64,000 nucleotides of DNA, taken from Hyalella azteca (Eukaryota > Arthropoda > Malacostraca > Amphipoda > Hyalellidae). The DNA lies in contig NW_025947685.1 of NCBI RefSeq assembly GCF_000764305.2, positions 62,001 to 126,000 on the forward strand, read 5' to 3'. This document shows, in pieces, positions 46,400 to 59,701 of the stretch. The notes beneath the pieces are model-generated. The model was given only the letters and a program-made list of their open reading frames with translations, was not told the origin of the DNA and ran no database searches. Positions within the stretch are counted from its first letter, which is position 1. Every line of letters begins with the position of its first letter. The position numbers and the translations under genes are program-made.

Positions 46400-48405
46400 A
46401 TGATGGCAGCGACTTCAAAGCGTACGGTTTCTTTCATGATGGTATGTTTTCCATTTGAAGTACGGCTCTATATGCCATCATGCAACACATGTGGGAGAAG
46501 AAATTCTCTCAGTTTGTTGCTATTTCTTTTTTAGAAGATTCGATAAACATTCCATATCGACATGCCTGTTTGAAAATTTTTTTTAGATAAGCTGCATCTT
46601 AATTTTGTCAAGGGACTTTACTAAATGCTGCCTACGAACTGATCGCAGTTTTTTTCAATGATCAATCTATTCATATTTTCATTTAACATATAGTATGAAA
46701 ATCTATGTTGTATAAAAATACATAATAACATATGAAAATTACACGAGAATATGCTAATAAATGCATATAAATAATTGTCTTGATGAAACAATATTGTTAC
46801 TAGACATCTCGTGCGATCAGGAAAATGCAGCCGTTGCTACCGAGAGGCAGCGCGCCTGCTACCGTCTTTCCCTGCCGACATCTTGCACGGTCATTGCCGC
46901 ATCTCTGTTGGTGAGTTTTACCTGCAAATTATGTTACTAGTGTTCGGCAGTATTAAGTTTCTCTTATTACCGAATTATATTCCCTGACTTATTTAGATAC
47001 CTCAGCACCACGAGTATTAGGGTTAAATTGCTTAACGCAAAATACGTGCCCTCGAAAAATGTGTTCCAACTGAAATACGAAACGGATTTTTTTTTTATTT
47101 TCACTTTATTAAGACGTCGTGTGTTTTGACGTCATGTTTAATTTTTACGTTTTATTTACATTTTGAGGATTGTTTTATGAGCTCGAAATTGTAATAAAAA
47201 TGATTTTTTTTTGTTTTGTTCTGCACTTTTTACGGTTTTTACGGTTCTCGTTTCACGCTGAATTTGTATCCTTGTCAAGCTGGCGACGGCAGTGAAGTCA
47301 CTGGTTATCGCTGCTGCGTACCACGGCGGCGTTCTTGAGAGCGAATGCTGCGTCCCGCAACACAGAGGTATGTGCCTGAACTGTACATTAATGCTAACAT
47401 ATTATAACGCAATGTTCCAGTGTTTTAAACTGAGAGTTTATTTATATTTTCGTGTTCTTGGTGCGAGGTCGCCAGGAATTGGCATCTGATGCCAATTCAA
47501 AGTATTTGCTACTTTCGTCTTTATAGTTATTCAACTTATAAAATTTGTTTTGATTTCCTGCAATGTTTATTTGATTACAGTGATAACAATAAATTATGAT
47601 ATATGTATATGAAAATTTTCATTGCTATTAAGAATAATATTTTGCCTCCATTAAGGAAGGTAGTTTCAGTAAAAAATCAATATAAAATTTTTTTCCATGA
47701 GCAGTGCTAGCTGGACTACTGGTCGGGATAATGGAGCTTTTATTGTTCTTCTCATCTGGACTCTGGCTCTGTGCAGCGGTCATTAGGGTAATTACTTCTC
47801 TTTGTATTAAAAAATTCGGATGAATGAAAGCTGAATGTGTGTGTGCGAGAGGATGTGACCGAGATAATCTGATTCATATTAAATTATTTGTCCGTTGCAA
47901 GAATTCAAACTTAGGACTTTGTTACATAATTTTTTATTCATGACCATTAATTATCATTTTTTTATGTAGCCTTACGGTAGCACGAGTGATGTTTAGATCT
48001 GTCACAAAATTATTGAAAAGGACACAAATTAATTGTCACAAAATTGCGTTTCAGTCGAAATAGCTTCAAAGATATTTCTTTATCGTATTAGTTAAGTTAT
48101 ACTCAAGCTGATGAATATATTTGACTGATGATCACCATTCTCCGGTGCTCACCACGCAGCACAACGTGTCGGCATTATTCGTGCCACCGTTTGTGATGCT
48201 TATGTTACTGGCGGCCGTGAACGTCACGTTGGCCGTGCTGATGTTGGTGTCAGGCGTGTGGCTGGATGTCTTCGTAAGGGCCGTCATCGCATTTGTTGTT
48301 GACCAGCAGTTGCTGATGGAGGGACTGACCGAGCGACCGCCTCCCGCCGTGTTGCTCGGAGTGTCGCTCCATCCTGACTCGCCTGTCCGGGAATTGACAG
48401 TTTAG
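46400..48405 (+). CDS. Small multipass membrane protein, 182 residues, unrecognised family
   Basis: Five exons join in phase with canonical GT-AG ends: 46400-46441, 46821-46910, 47280-47367, 47705-47787 and 48160-48405 (stop TAG). The product starts MMAATSKRTVSF. Its hydrophobic segments lie at about residues 34-60, 74-99 and 105-136, and a shorter one follows (VFVRAVIAFVV), so it has three or four membrane passes. The last ~35 residues are polar and proline-containing. The loop after the first segment has an adjacent Cys pair (ESECC), but the CCG signature of tetraspanins is absent and I cannot assign a family. The start is the first of two adjacent ATGs; the second is equally possible. A polyadenylation-like AATAAA lies at about 48525. 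Confidence 0.7.
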
Positions 48406-48829
48406 CGGAATTTCTAGGACATCGATCATGGAAGTATTTTCTATAGAATTTGGTGCAGCAATACAGGGAAAAGTTAGTAACAAACGTATACCATGTAAAC
48501 GCAGTTTGTAAATTTTGTTATCTGAATAAAATGTGTAAGTTTTATTTTAAATCTTCTCCTATTTCGAATCCATTATTATTAAAAATATTAAGGTGAATCA
48601 AATGAAAGATCATATGAGGTTGAGAACAGTTTCAATGTATTTCCATAACTAAACACTCGTACTTGATTTTTACTGATTTATAGTGGAGTACATGGAAGTC
48701 AATAAACATAAATTATATTTCAATTTACCTTCATTTGTTTGCAATTCGCATTAATTGAGGATTTTTTTAATGATGAGAAACTATCATGAATATGAATAAA
48801 TGCGCTTGCCACCTAGCTTTTAATACGAA

Positions 48830-49030
48830 CGTCCTCGATCGTAAACCAAAATGTTCGAACTTGAATTTGGGTCTGTCAAGAATTCCCTTGAAACTTGATT
48901 TGTACTATCTCAGAATTTCCATGAAACTTTAACTTGACCTTATCGTGAATTTCCTTGAAACCTGAAATTTACCTTCTGAAGAATTTCCTTGAAACTTGAA
49001 TTTACCCTATCAAGAATTTCCTTGAAAACT
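48830..49030. repeat. Degenerate ~43 bp tandem repeat
   Basis: About four imperfect units of 'aagaatttccttgaaacttg' with 'aatttaccctatc'-type spacers. It lies in the interval between the membrane-protein gene and WDR60. No ORF is supported, and I could not recognise a promoter motif for WDR60 in 49031-49648. Confidence 0.8.
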
Positions 49031-49648
49031 GCCTCGTTCAAGAACCGAATGTTGACGTGTAGCGTCATGGCAACGATCGACTGCCGCGCGTGATACGGAG
49101 AACAGACAACCCGTCCACAGTGTTGCTTAGCCCTCCATGTGCTCGTGCCGTAAGTTGACCTCAACAAACGCGCATGTTTTCCAGGGCCAGTTTTTTTGCC
49201 GATCGTCTAAGAGGGAAAGAACGCACAAGTTTTATTGTAGTTGAGAAAGCATTGCTCAATGTGAATAGTCGTGTTATGGCAGTTGTCTAAAAGAAGAATT
49301 ACGCTTCAAGGTTGCATTTCTAATCGATGTGGTATTAAACGCGTGTGACCATGACATCTATCCCAGGACTTGCCTTTGAAGTAAAGTACATAGCAGTGTC
49401 AGGATATCACTCGTCTATTTATTTGTTCTTACATTTCATTTACTAGTGGTCTGTGATATAAAGTTTACCGTTTATTGTTACGATTATATCCTCGACACAA
49501 GTTTTAGTCTGGAAAAATGATCTTCAATTGATTCAGCAATCCCTTTAAATAAACAAGTGTCTAACTGCTTCTTTAGTTTACCCTCAGTATTTTGTTCAAA
49601 TTATTGACACTCAAAACTTTTTCTGAACTCTCCGTTAAAATTGCCGCA

Positions 49649-52600
49649 ATGCCTGAATTGGAGAAGAGCCGAAGCAGCCGTACTAAACGCGACTCCTCGA
49701 AATCTCGTGATGCAGAAAGCAAAGCCTCGAAACCAAGAAAATCATCCGAAGTAAAACCTAGTAAAACAAGCCGATCAAAATCGGAGAATAAACCTGTAGC
49801 CGAAGAAAAGGAACCTTATACCAAGCCGTCGCCTCGCACACTCAGGAAGTCTTCCTCCGAAAACGCCAAAATTGATTTGAAATCTAAGCCTCCAAACACT
49901 ACCATCACTAAAATAAAATCGTCGAAAACTTCTTCTGATGGATCGAGTAAAACGAGATCGGACGGTAAAGCGTTTTCAAGTTCCTCAAAAGGAGTTTCAA
50001 AATCTACCAAGGCTTCGTCACGTGATGGCCGTCAATCAATGGAATCAACAGCTTCGTCTCGCTTGACTTCAAAGAGTCGAGACTCGACCTTGTCAAAAGC
50101 TGCCCCTCCTACAGGCACAAAGGAGGAGTCCAAGCGCAGGACTTCTCGCGATCCTGAATCGTCCTCAAGAAGTACATCGAAGACGTCTTCTTCTGGTAAC
50201 TAATGTTATTTGGATGACCATATACTTTTCTATTTATTCGCTATTGTAACTCTCATTATTACTATCGTTTATTTCTGTTCATTATATTCCGCTAAACGAT
50301 GTTGAGACATTGACACTGACATTCGAAGTCAAACAGGTTGGCTTCAGGGCTAGAGTCGATGTGTTGCTTCAGTGGTATTTGGATAAAATCTTTGAAATTG
50401 CTGAATGAGCAACTTATTCCTTTCATCTCAGTCTTGCTCCACAGCTGCAATTAAACTGTTATTCTTCAGACAAAACTAAGGATCCTCGTCGGTCTGAAGG
50501 CAAGAGCCGCAGTGAACGTTCACGGGACCTGAAGGAAGATCCTGTAAAGCTCAAGCCGGGGCGAGGTGAACGCGACCGGGGTAGCCGAGCGACCAACGGC
50601 AGACGAGAGAGCAAAGGAGACACGCGTCTTTCGCGTGTCACGGCTCCCTTGGCAGGTGATTTGTTAAATTTAAACTTAGGCTTACGTAAGTTTACTATTT
50701 CGTAACTTATGTTTAAGAATCAATGAAATCTATTCTCAATAACAATAAGTTTCTTTGACCAGTAGTGATCCAAAGTTGTGTGTGTTTCTTTCTGACCAAA
50801 CATGTGAATGTTCATTTGATTTTACACCTCGATTGTACACCTCGTTTATGCTCTTGGAAAAGCCACTAATTTAAGTGTGCGGTGCATGATGTGCGAACAA
50901 TGTATTTTTATGCAAATGATAAATTTGAGTTCAAAATAATATTTAAATAAAATCTTTAAAGTTTCAGTCGTAGAAGATGAAAGTGTGGAACCACCAGCAG
51001 TCACAGTTCCTGAAACTGGTGAAGCAGATTTGTCTATGGATACGCATGAATCGGGTACGTTTTTTTTATGATTTCTGTTCATTTCAAGCTCGAGTGTTAT
51101 TTTAAAATTTTTTTTAAATGACAATATTTGATTTTTATTTATTATTAATGACCACTTTTTGATTAGTGCTAAAGAGGAAAAAAATTTCAGGTATTTATGT
51201 ATCGAGTCCTCGAGTCATGAGTCGAGAAGATTCGATTGAAGAGGAAGTCGAGGGATCAATATCCTCGAAGTTTGTTGAGGTAGGCGATGCTGAAGAGGTC
51301 GACGAGATGATTGCCGTGATAGAAGAAGAGCCTGCAGCTGCCGAATTGAGTGAAGACAGCGGGATTAACGGCAATGACGGCTCGCCAGGACACAGAGGAC
51401 GACCTCAACAATGTACTCGAGAAGAGCCTGTAATTGTAGAGCTCGCCGATGACCAAAGACCGTCTACAAGCAAAGACGCGCTCCTCGTAGCAGACAACGA
51501 AGAAGATCCGTACGGAGAGGATGACTTCGAGGTAATGTGTCCAGCGTTCTGTGAATGATTTCTAGTTATTGTGTCTGACTGACTTAATATTTGAATATTT
51601 TCTACACATTGTGTCAGAGCGACTCGATCCATGAATAATTTATAGTCATTACGTCAGAGCGTCCTGATATTTTAAATAATTTTTGTTGAATATTAGCGTC
51701 TTGATCTTGCTAATGGTTTCTAATCATTTAGGCATTGTTTTCAAGTCTCGGTTAACTTTCACTCAAGTCTCGGGTTATTCGTTCTCGACTCTTGATTATT
51801 CTGCGAGTACACAACGTGGTAATAATATACGCTCGATTGGATTACGAATTAAACAGTTGATAAGATTTTAACCTGGATAATTTTCAAAAATATTTTTTGT
51901 TGAGGTAATAAATTGTTGGGCTTGTTGCCGAAAGAAATTGTGAGCAACTCCTCCCGTGTCAATAAATTTTATGACGACAGGATTACGAATCGGATTTCGA
52001 AGCCGACGAAGATGATGACATAGAAGAAAAAGAAGATGACGGTACCGTTGATGTTATTGAAGACGAAGATGACGATTCTATGGTCGATGACGAGGGTGAC
52101 GGAGGGGCTTTGACCACAGACGACGAAGAAGAAGCGCATCGCATAGAGGAAGGAGTCATTAAAGCGCCGCAGCCTCAGGACGATCCCGCGACTGCTGATA
52201 TTCTCAGGAACGCAATTTTGCAATCCATGCGACCAGATGAACCTGAGGATCCTTCAGACCCCTCCAGGCCCAAGACGTCAAAAAGCTTCGTCAATTTCGC
52301 CAAACTCAAAGAGAAGCACGTAGTGAATCAGGTAAATATTCATGTTATGTTGAAATTTTAAATGAATGAGAACGCTAGATAATTGTTAGTTCCACAGTTA
52401 CTTGGCCCTTGAACGCAAAGCGCAGAAGTATGAAAAATGTTTTTTTTTTTTGGGAGGGTGATTGTAAGTGTTCGTTGTTCAGAGGAAAACGTGAGGCAGT
52501 CTGTTCGTTAAAATCTTCGGTTGTAAGACTGCTTAATTTTATCATTGTATAATTGCAAATAATTGCACATATATAATTTTTGGATCGCGTAATTAAATAT

Positions 52601-55600
52601 GCATATTTTTGTTATGTAAAATGCTTGTTGTTGCAGACGGCTCAAGTGAACAGAGGGCTAACGTTGCTGTCCATGATCAGCCTGGACACAGTATCGGTCG
52701 ACCTGCTAACCATGCAGCCCATCAACTACGATGCATTTATTTCCAGCTTCGGTCTCACTAACACCAAACAGGTTTGCATTAATGATAAAACAAAGTGCGT
52801 TTTTTTAAGAAGAAATGGTAAATTTACTTGGCATTTTTTATTTGCTTTTAGATTCCTAACAAAAATCTAGGCATGATATGTTTATTATTCACAGATTGCT
52901 CTATGAATTCTTATTAACTTTTTAGAAACTGTTTAATGTTTCACAAACGAATAGCAAAACGTTTGAGGACTAAAGTTTAATTATCGCAGACTTATATTGT
53001 TGACGTAATCATATTCATATATCTGCAAGATTGCTGTTTTTTACGTTTTTTCTACATAAAATTTCAGTTTTTTAATGTAATAGAAAATGTAGGATCTTAT
53101 TTGAATCATGAAAATATCTGTTATCTCTGCACCCAGGCAAGTACACAGACGAACGAAGACAGCCTATCGCAAGAGACTCAAACCGACGTCATAGGAACTT
53201 TGAGCAAATGGACCCAGCGACCGATCAGCGTGAACGTTAGCAACCTAACGCAGCCACCAACGCCGCAGGATTACCTGGGAGTTGGCGGTGAGACGGTGGA
53301 GTTCTCCAACGAAATCGATTCTTTTGCATCGAGTGCCTCCAGCAACGTCGGGAGACTGACGAAATTTTTGGGTGCCGCATCGCAGGTAAACGATGGCGCC
53401 GAAAGTGGCGAGGCAGAACGTGATCAAACAATAAATTAGTTCAACTTTTTGCGACAGTTTCTGGTCAGAATAGGCGAAGAGGCCGGGCGGTTAAGCACAG
53501 CGGAATTGTAGCAGTGAGTTGCGAGTTCGAGACCGCAAAATGCTGTGAATATTCTGCTATGTTAAGAATCGGCGACAGGCCTACGGCCTAATGAACGCAG
53601 AAACCGCTATTATTAAAAAACAACTAATGCGGGTGAACTGTATCGTCAAGTTAGTACCTGTACATAATTAAATTTTGATAAATTTGATTAAAATGAGGTG
53701 ATTATGATGTTGATACGTCCACAAAATAATTTTGAAAAGATTACTTGTTGGCGTTATTGTTCCCAGGATTTGTTTTTATATTTTTCAGGTGGTTTTGTCG
53801 CTACTGGAGGAAGAGTCAGTTTACTTGTCTAGCAGCAGTTATGAAGGAGGTTCTTTGGGCCACGGCAGAGGTGGCGGAGGCTTCAGTAATCACGGTGTTC
53901 TTTTCGGCGGAAATGCAAGCGATAAAACACATTCTTTTGGAGCCTTTCTTGCCACCAGCGCAGTGACTTGCATCCTGTTTTCATCAAGTGACTCTTCCGT
54001 TGTGGCGACCGGACACGGCTTCGGCAGCGAGGTGTGACAATCCTTATAATTTTCGTCGCTCTTTCCTGATTCCATGTATCGCAATTCATATGATTTTTCA
54101 TGCGAATGTTAATACGGTTTTTAAATTAAGTTTGGAAGGTTTTTATCCACGACTTATTTTCATTTTTGAACCGAGATCAATTTAATTCATACTAAATCAT
54201 TTCGATTTTCCAGATAATTGGAACCAAAGACACGGAAACAGACTACGGCATGTCTGAACAATCACACAGCGGTCTGGTTTTAGTATGGTCCGTACACGAG
54301 CCATCGCAGCCAAAACACATCTTAAGATGCAATTCCACCCCTAAAGCCCTGGCATTTAGTCCCGGAAGACCGCTTCTTGTGATGGCAGGCTTGTCAGATT
54401 CAACTTTGGCCGTATGGGATCTCAAAGAACCTGCTCATTTGCATCCCAACATGACTTTGGATGAGGACATGAATTTAGTTCACGTCCAAGTTTCAGAATC
54501 AGATGGTAATGAGTTAAGAAGGCCTAGCGACGTTGCTAAGTCCCAACTGACGTGGAGATGTAGAGTGCCATCTTTTATAACGGGTGAGTACAGACATATG
54601 TCTGAGATTCTATCTTTGTAGGAGCTACCGACTTGTTAGACGAGTTTAAAGTAACGAAAAGGGTGACGTGCGACTAAATTTTTTTTATATTTTCACGCAA
54701 ATTTGTGTCTAGCTCAATTGTATTAAGAACAAACTTATATAATATCAGTAATGAATTGCATTTTTTTGCATAAATTAAAACGTGAATTGCATAATTTTAA
54801 CAATTTTAGACGTTTTCTTCACTAATTTTTCGGACACTATTCTGAAGGATTGTAGGGATTGGAGCACTCGCTGAAAGCAGGAACAAAGAAATGATAAAAA
54901 TGTATCTCTAATAAGTTTAAGAGTACAGTGAATTCATTATTTAGCTCTTGTGTATAATGAAAGAGAGAGAAAGAAGGCTAGAGCAGACCTGCAATTTATT
55001 TATGTTCGAAACTCAGGTCTTTGGACGAGCACGATGTTTAACACACCGAAACATCGTTGCTGAACTCGTGATTTTTTATGTATTGAAGCATTTTTGACCA
55101 GCATCTTTCTACTCCGTAATGCATAAAGTAATTGTTTATCAAAGTTTTACATGTGTTGAGAAGTATCGAACGTTGTTTAAACTTCCCTGCACTCAGCTTG
55201 CAGCGAATCTGAACGCGCCACCCTGAGAAACCGCGACCCCGAAGAGCCTCCCAGTTCTCCTGCAGGAACTAAAAACGCGCCAGGAAAGTCAAGAAAGCCC
55301 AAAGCAACGGACAGCGCGAGTGCGACGACGTCTGGGACAGAAGATGGCTTCATGAGCAGCCCCATTATCTGCCTGCAGACCGTCGACGTCCAATACGAGA
55401 GTCAACAGACGGTTGAGAGCAATGCGTTCCAGGCATGTAATGAGACTATATTGGAATATTGCTTAGCTTTATTTGTAACATAACATAACATAGTGATGTC
55501 GGCGCTAAGGAGTAGGCCTGATGTGGCCTGTCGCCGATTCTTGAACTTTTCATGACTTGTTCGCAGAAGATCTAAAATCGTGTCATTTGACCGGATCTTT

Positions 55601-58600
55601 TCAGGACTGACGCTAGTTTGAAATAGCTACCCGACTTCCACCGGGTTCGATATGGTACTAGACTATTTTTTCATTTAGTTCGAAATGCCACACATCGTTG
55701 GCCTGAATAGTATAACGGACAATGCATGACGTTTATGCACGCTGTATAGTACTTTCTATTCACTATTTCGTTGTAATATTTGCTGTACAGGTTGTGAGCT
55801 TGTCAGCGTGTGGTGAGCTGGTGTGGTGGGTGGTGTTCCAAACCAGAGATCGCATGGCGTTCACCGACGAGGGGGAGGTGGTGGCTGTCTCAGCCCACAT
55901 GGGGGCATCACCTTGGTCCAAAATAATGGTCAACCAAGCCTTTCGTTATTCTGTGCTTTCATCGGTCAGGTTAGATTATTATTAACAAAATTAAAATAAA
56001 TTTAGATTCGTACTCGTAGGCATCGAATAAAATCGAACGACATAAGAATTGGTACGCAAACATGTCAATTGTGGAATATTTTAAAATTTTGAAACACCAT
56101 TGAGTTTATTGAAGCGAGGCGAGATTGCTCTCTTACGACACTGGCACAACTATGCAGCAGTGAAGTGTCCAAGGCCTTACTGTCAATTCTTTCTCTAGTA
56201 CGTGTATAGCGGCCGAAATCTCGTCTGTGATTGGTGGTGTTAACTTGAAAAGTGGTCAGTGAATGGCCGATGAAGTTGTCAACTCTTAAATATTTGTGAT
56301 AGTACTGCCCCAAGAGCTTTTAGTGTGTCAGGCAATGTTAGTATAGAATAGGATAGTATAGTAATAGTATAGTATTGGCTTGTCGCCAATTCCTGTAATT
56401 TACGTGAGTCAGCCGGCGGTCGAGATAAAGCAAAGTTACTAGCTAAAACAAAACCTCATTATTATTATGCTACAAAATAAAATTCCCACACTACGTAGTA
56501 TTTTCGATGAATGCATAACATGACAGCTTAGGATCAAGTGATGTCTGCGTTTCAGCGCGGATCTCTACAGCCGCCTGGGCTGCACCGACTGCAAGCTCAG
56601 CGCCAGCGACGCCAATACGCTATACGTGAGCACGACCAGCGGCGCAGTGCGGCACATCAACAGACTTCACCAGCGCACTCAACCACAAGCATTTCTTGCC
56701 GAAATGGGTGAGGCATTTACATGAGAAAAGTAATATATCTTCCATAAATATAACGGTTTTTATTTGATGCAACTTATTTTTTTCCGAACAGGAATCGAAA
56801 AAATTTATTACTATTAATTTTATGGGGCAGCAATAAATTCATCGTTATGTGATTCGTAACGAAAAGATTTTGGAAGACTGCAATTGTAACTTCAATTGTC
56901 AATAAACCTTTCTATAATCAATGTTGAAGAATAATAGAATTATTCAAATGCTTCACATATTTACGATACCATTTTACGTTTTTTTATAAGGTGAGGGCCA
57001 GGTGGTGAGGAGGTGAGGGAGTAAATAGATATACTGCAATAAACCAAATGAAAACTTGACGCTTTAAAATAACTATTACTGATAATTACTTTGCCTCTCT
57101 GAGAGAAAGAACAGTAAGACTATGCAAATTTTACTTTAAACATTGTAGAAAATGTCATTATCATAAATATTTAATTTATTTCATTTGTGTGACCGTCATT
57201 TGTCAATTTATCGCCAATAATATCCTTGACTTCTTATCCAAATAACCGACAAGAGATAAAATCGAATCACAAGTTTTGCTGATATAACACAAGTTGTTTT
57301 TCTCGTCGCCCATCGAATTGTTTTCTAAGCTCAATGTGTGTGAGATAAACAAGTTTTTTGTTCAAATATTTATTCGTTAGAGCCACCAGGCACAGGCGCA
57401 CAGGAGTGGCCACGTTATTATCCTTATGGCAGACATATACATGGAAAGTCACTACATTTCCTGGGATGCTAATCATGAATGTAATCATTGCATGCTAGAG
57501 CCTACTTGCAGCAGCACGTGCGTGTGCGTGTGTCCGCACCTGCCGAGCTACCTGCTGGTGGGCTGCAGTGATGGCACTGTCAGACTGCACTCCCTAACCT
57601 CCTCCCGCCCTCTCACCACCTGGCCCTCACCAGACGTAGTCAACCCTCAACCTGTGGTGAACATCACGTGGTCCTACGAGAGGCCTTGTGTCTTCTACGT
57701 GCATGAGCTACAAAGGTGAGAGAGTCTCAGTCGGATCCTATGTTGTGGATAGTTGCGGGTAAAACAGTAAACTAAATAATGTAATATAGTGATATCAGCT
57801 TTGATAAGGCCAAGTTTCTTAACCTCCTGGACACATTGCCGATTACAACCGGAAATTTTCAACTAGTAGCAGGTTTCGAGCCTTAAACTTGCTGCTGCTA
57901 TCTTTGTGATCTGAGCCACTCGGCATACACCCATGCATACACCAATTTTTGCAGTCATCAGAGAACGATTAGCATTTGAGAACAAGAATAATTTGAAAGA
58001 TTTCATTATTTCAGGCTGCGCCACGATAGTAAATCCGTTCATGATAGTGCTGCATGAATGTGTAGCATCGGAATTATTATTCAGGACGATGTACTCGTGC
58101 TCGATAAGTTTGCTTGAAGCGGAAGTCATTGGAATTAATCTTGTGTAGAGTGCACGTTTGGGACCTCAGTGCCGGGGACATGACGCCGGTAGCGACGCTG
58201 GACACGGAGGTGGTGCTGGGGGAACAGGGGCCCATGGTCTTCAGCCTCGCCCCCTCCAGGCTCTTCAACAGACCAGTCGTCAACGCGGTCAGTACAACAT
58301 TGCTAGCATTTAATTAATGTTCCCTTTGCTGGGAGAAAAATATATACGTTGGTTAAAGAATTTGTACCGTAATCGTCAGCTCGCTTGAAAGCTTTTTTTC
58401 TCTGCTCGGTTGTTTGTTATGACTCGATGATTGAACACATGTTATTTAATATTTTCAACGCTAGGTATCTATCAAGTATCGCATTCTAGCTTTCATAATA
58501 ATTTAGTTTTTCTGTTTCATTATAACTTAACAAGTAACAAAAGTCAAAATTTATTATGTAACGGGAACTGAAGTTCATGAAATGATATTATTCGTACTTT

Positions 58601-58801
58601 TTATAAACATGAGCTTAGTATCGTTATAGATTTTGTTTATATTTTAGTAAGATCATACTAAATTCTCTCACCACGCAGATGTTCGGGAGCAGATCGGGCC
58701 GTCTCATTCTACGCCAGCTTGAAAACGAATTCCTCAACGAAACTCCAGACAAGAAAGCAATTGAGCTAGAACGGTTTGAATTCTATGCCACTATTATATG
58801 A
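49649..58801 (+). CDS. DYNC2I1: Cytoplasmic dynein-2 intermediate chain 1 (WDR60)
   Basis: Fifteen exons join in phase into 1184 residues: 49649-50195, 50470-50655, 50968-51054, 51191-51531, 51981-52331, 52637-52771, 53137-53385, 53789-54031, 54214-54583, 55197-55432, 55791-55969, 56556-56707, 57499-57715, 58149-58287 and 58679-58801. Residues 1-245 are Ser/Lys/Arg-rich and disordered. Residues 380-425 are very acidic, with DDFEDYESDFEADEDDDIEE as in WDR60 proteins. Residues 505-580 hold the conserved NTKQ...STQTNEDSLSQETQTD block. From about 630 onward are WD40 blades (LVLVWSVHE, LAVWDLKEP, LVGCSDGTVRLH, VHVWDLS). The family's role is in the dynein-2 motor for retrograde intraflagellar transport in cilia. 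Intron 10 appears to be GC-AG (CAG|gcatgt). The acceptor of exon 13 (ctag|AG at 57498) was chosen because it keeps phase and is the least certain boundary. The length is slightly above the ~1066 residues of the human protein. Confidence 0.93.
53451..53615 (+). repeat. tRNA-derived SINE, 5'-truncated, in WDR60 intron 7
   Basis: Matches the body and tail of the copy at 45541-45795 from 'cagtttctggtcagaata' onward, but lacks the A and B boxes. It ends with 'ctattattaaaa'. Confidence 0.8.
55495..55605 (-). repeat. SINE tail fragment in WDR60 intron 10
   Basis: 'ggcctgtcgccgattcttga' matches the complement of the SINE tail at 53570-53590. It is preceded by a short ACATA run, as at 1075-1110. Confidence 0.55.
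56150..56312. repeat. Divergent MITE copy in WDR60 intron 11
   Basis: Shares 'tctgtgattggtggtgttaa', 'gtgaatggccgatgaa' and 'agtactgcccc' with the GGGGCCATACTTTC family, but the ends are heavily decayed. Confidence 0.5.
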
Positions 58802-59500
58802 AATAATCTATTATTCATTTTAATTTATTTAAAAAAATTGAAAATAAGAAATTAAATTCTAATAAAAAATAAAAGTTTGATTGGTGCATGTTGGATCCGT
58901 TAGAAAAATGCTTGTGAAATGATCATACCATCAAACCTAATTGAACCTTCACTTGTTTTCATTAATATGGGACCATTATACCATTAAAATAAATCTGCAT
59001 TGAAATGACGTTTCTTCTGCAAATCCAAATGTGCTGTAAGTAGAAGACATCCACACGCAGGAGCCACTTGCACAGGACTTGCCTAACTATTTATTGCATT
59101 TGTCCACACCCACGCCTTGGGTGTGGAAATTTTGTCCCACACAGCCACATTTACGCAGATAATTTACTTGTAATTACATAATTGCGTCATTATTTATTTC
59201 ATCGGAAAATTTAAATACGTCTTTACTTAATTTACTTTCTTAAAGTCAGTATTAAAAAGCCGGGGTTTTGATTTTGATTATTCATCATCATTATTTTCTA
59301 ACTTGGACGTTCTTTTTTTACTACGCAACAGAATAAATACTACGTAACTCAACGAACGAAGAAAAATTTAGGATTAGCAAACAATTGAAATCCTATTGCC
59401 GGCAAAACAACGGCAGCAAATAATTTGCGCGGTGCGGCGTCCAATGCAAGTGGTTATTGGGCGTTGAAATCGCTTAATGCGAGAGACTTTATTCTTCTCT
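58802..59500. other. Downstream region of WDR60, hairpin at 59103-59127
   Basis: Several AATAAA-like signals lie just after the WDR60 stop (58858-58872). A perfect 10 bp hairpin, TCCACACCCA-cgcct-TGGGTGTGGA, occurs at 59103-59127. No gene seen. Confidence 0.6.
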
Positions 59501-59701
59501 TAGGGTACGCAAACAGTGAAAGCAGGTTGCCAGCGTGCTGGTTACCTGCTCAGGCTGGCGCCTGAAACCATAGAATACAGAAGCCTATTCGTACAGGTTT
59601 TCACTGTGAACACTTATATTATTATCCTATGTTCATTCTTATGGCAGGTTGGAGCAGGTTGCCCGCGCGGGCAAACCTGCTTCCACTGTGTGCGTACCCT
59701 A
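59501..59701. repeat. About 200 bp MITE between WDR60 and UBE3C
   Basis: The left end TAGGGTACGCAAACAGTG and the right end CACTGTGTGCGTACCCTA are inverted repeats, and the pairing continues inward through 'gcaggttgcc' and 'ggcaaacctgc'. The flanks are 'ct|TAGGG' and 'CCCTA|ag', compatible with a TA target. A second inner palindrome, 'gcccgcgcgggc', lies at 59661-59672. There is no ORF. Confidence 0.85.

Noticed and set aside
53237..53431. Minus-strand frames opposite WDR60 exon 7
   Set aside because: They are antisense shadows of a well-supported coding exon.
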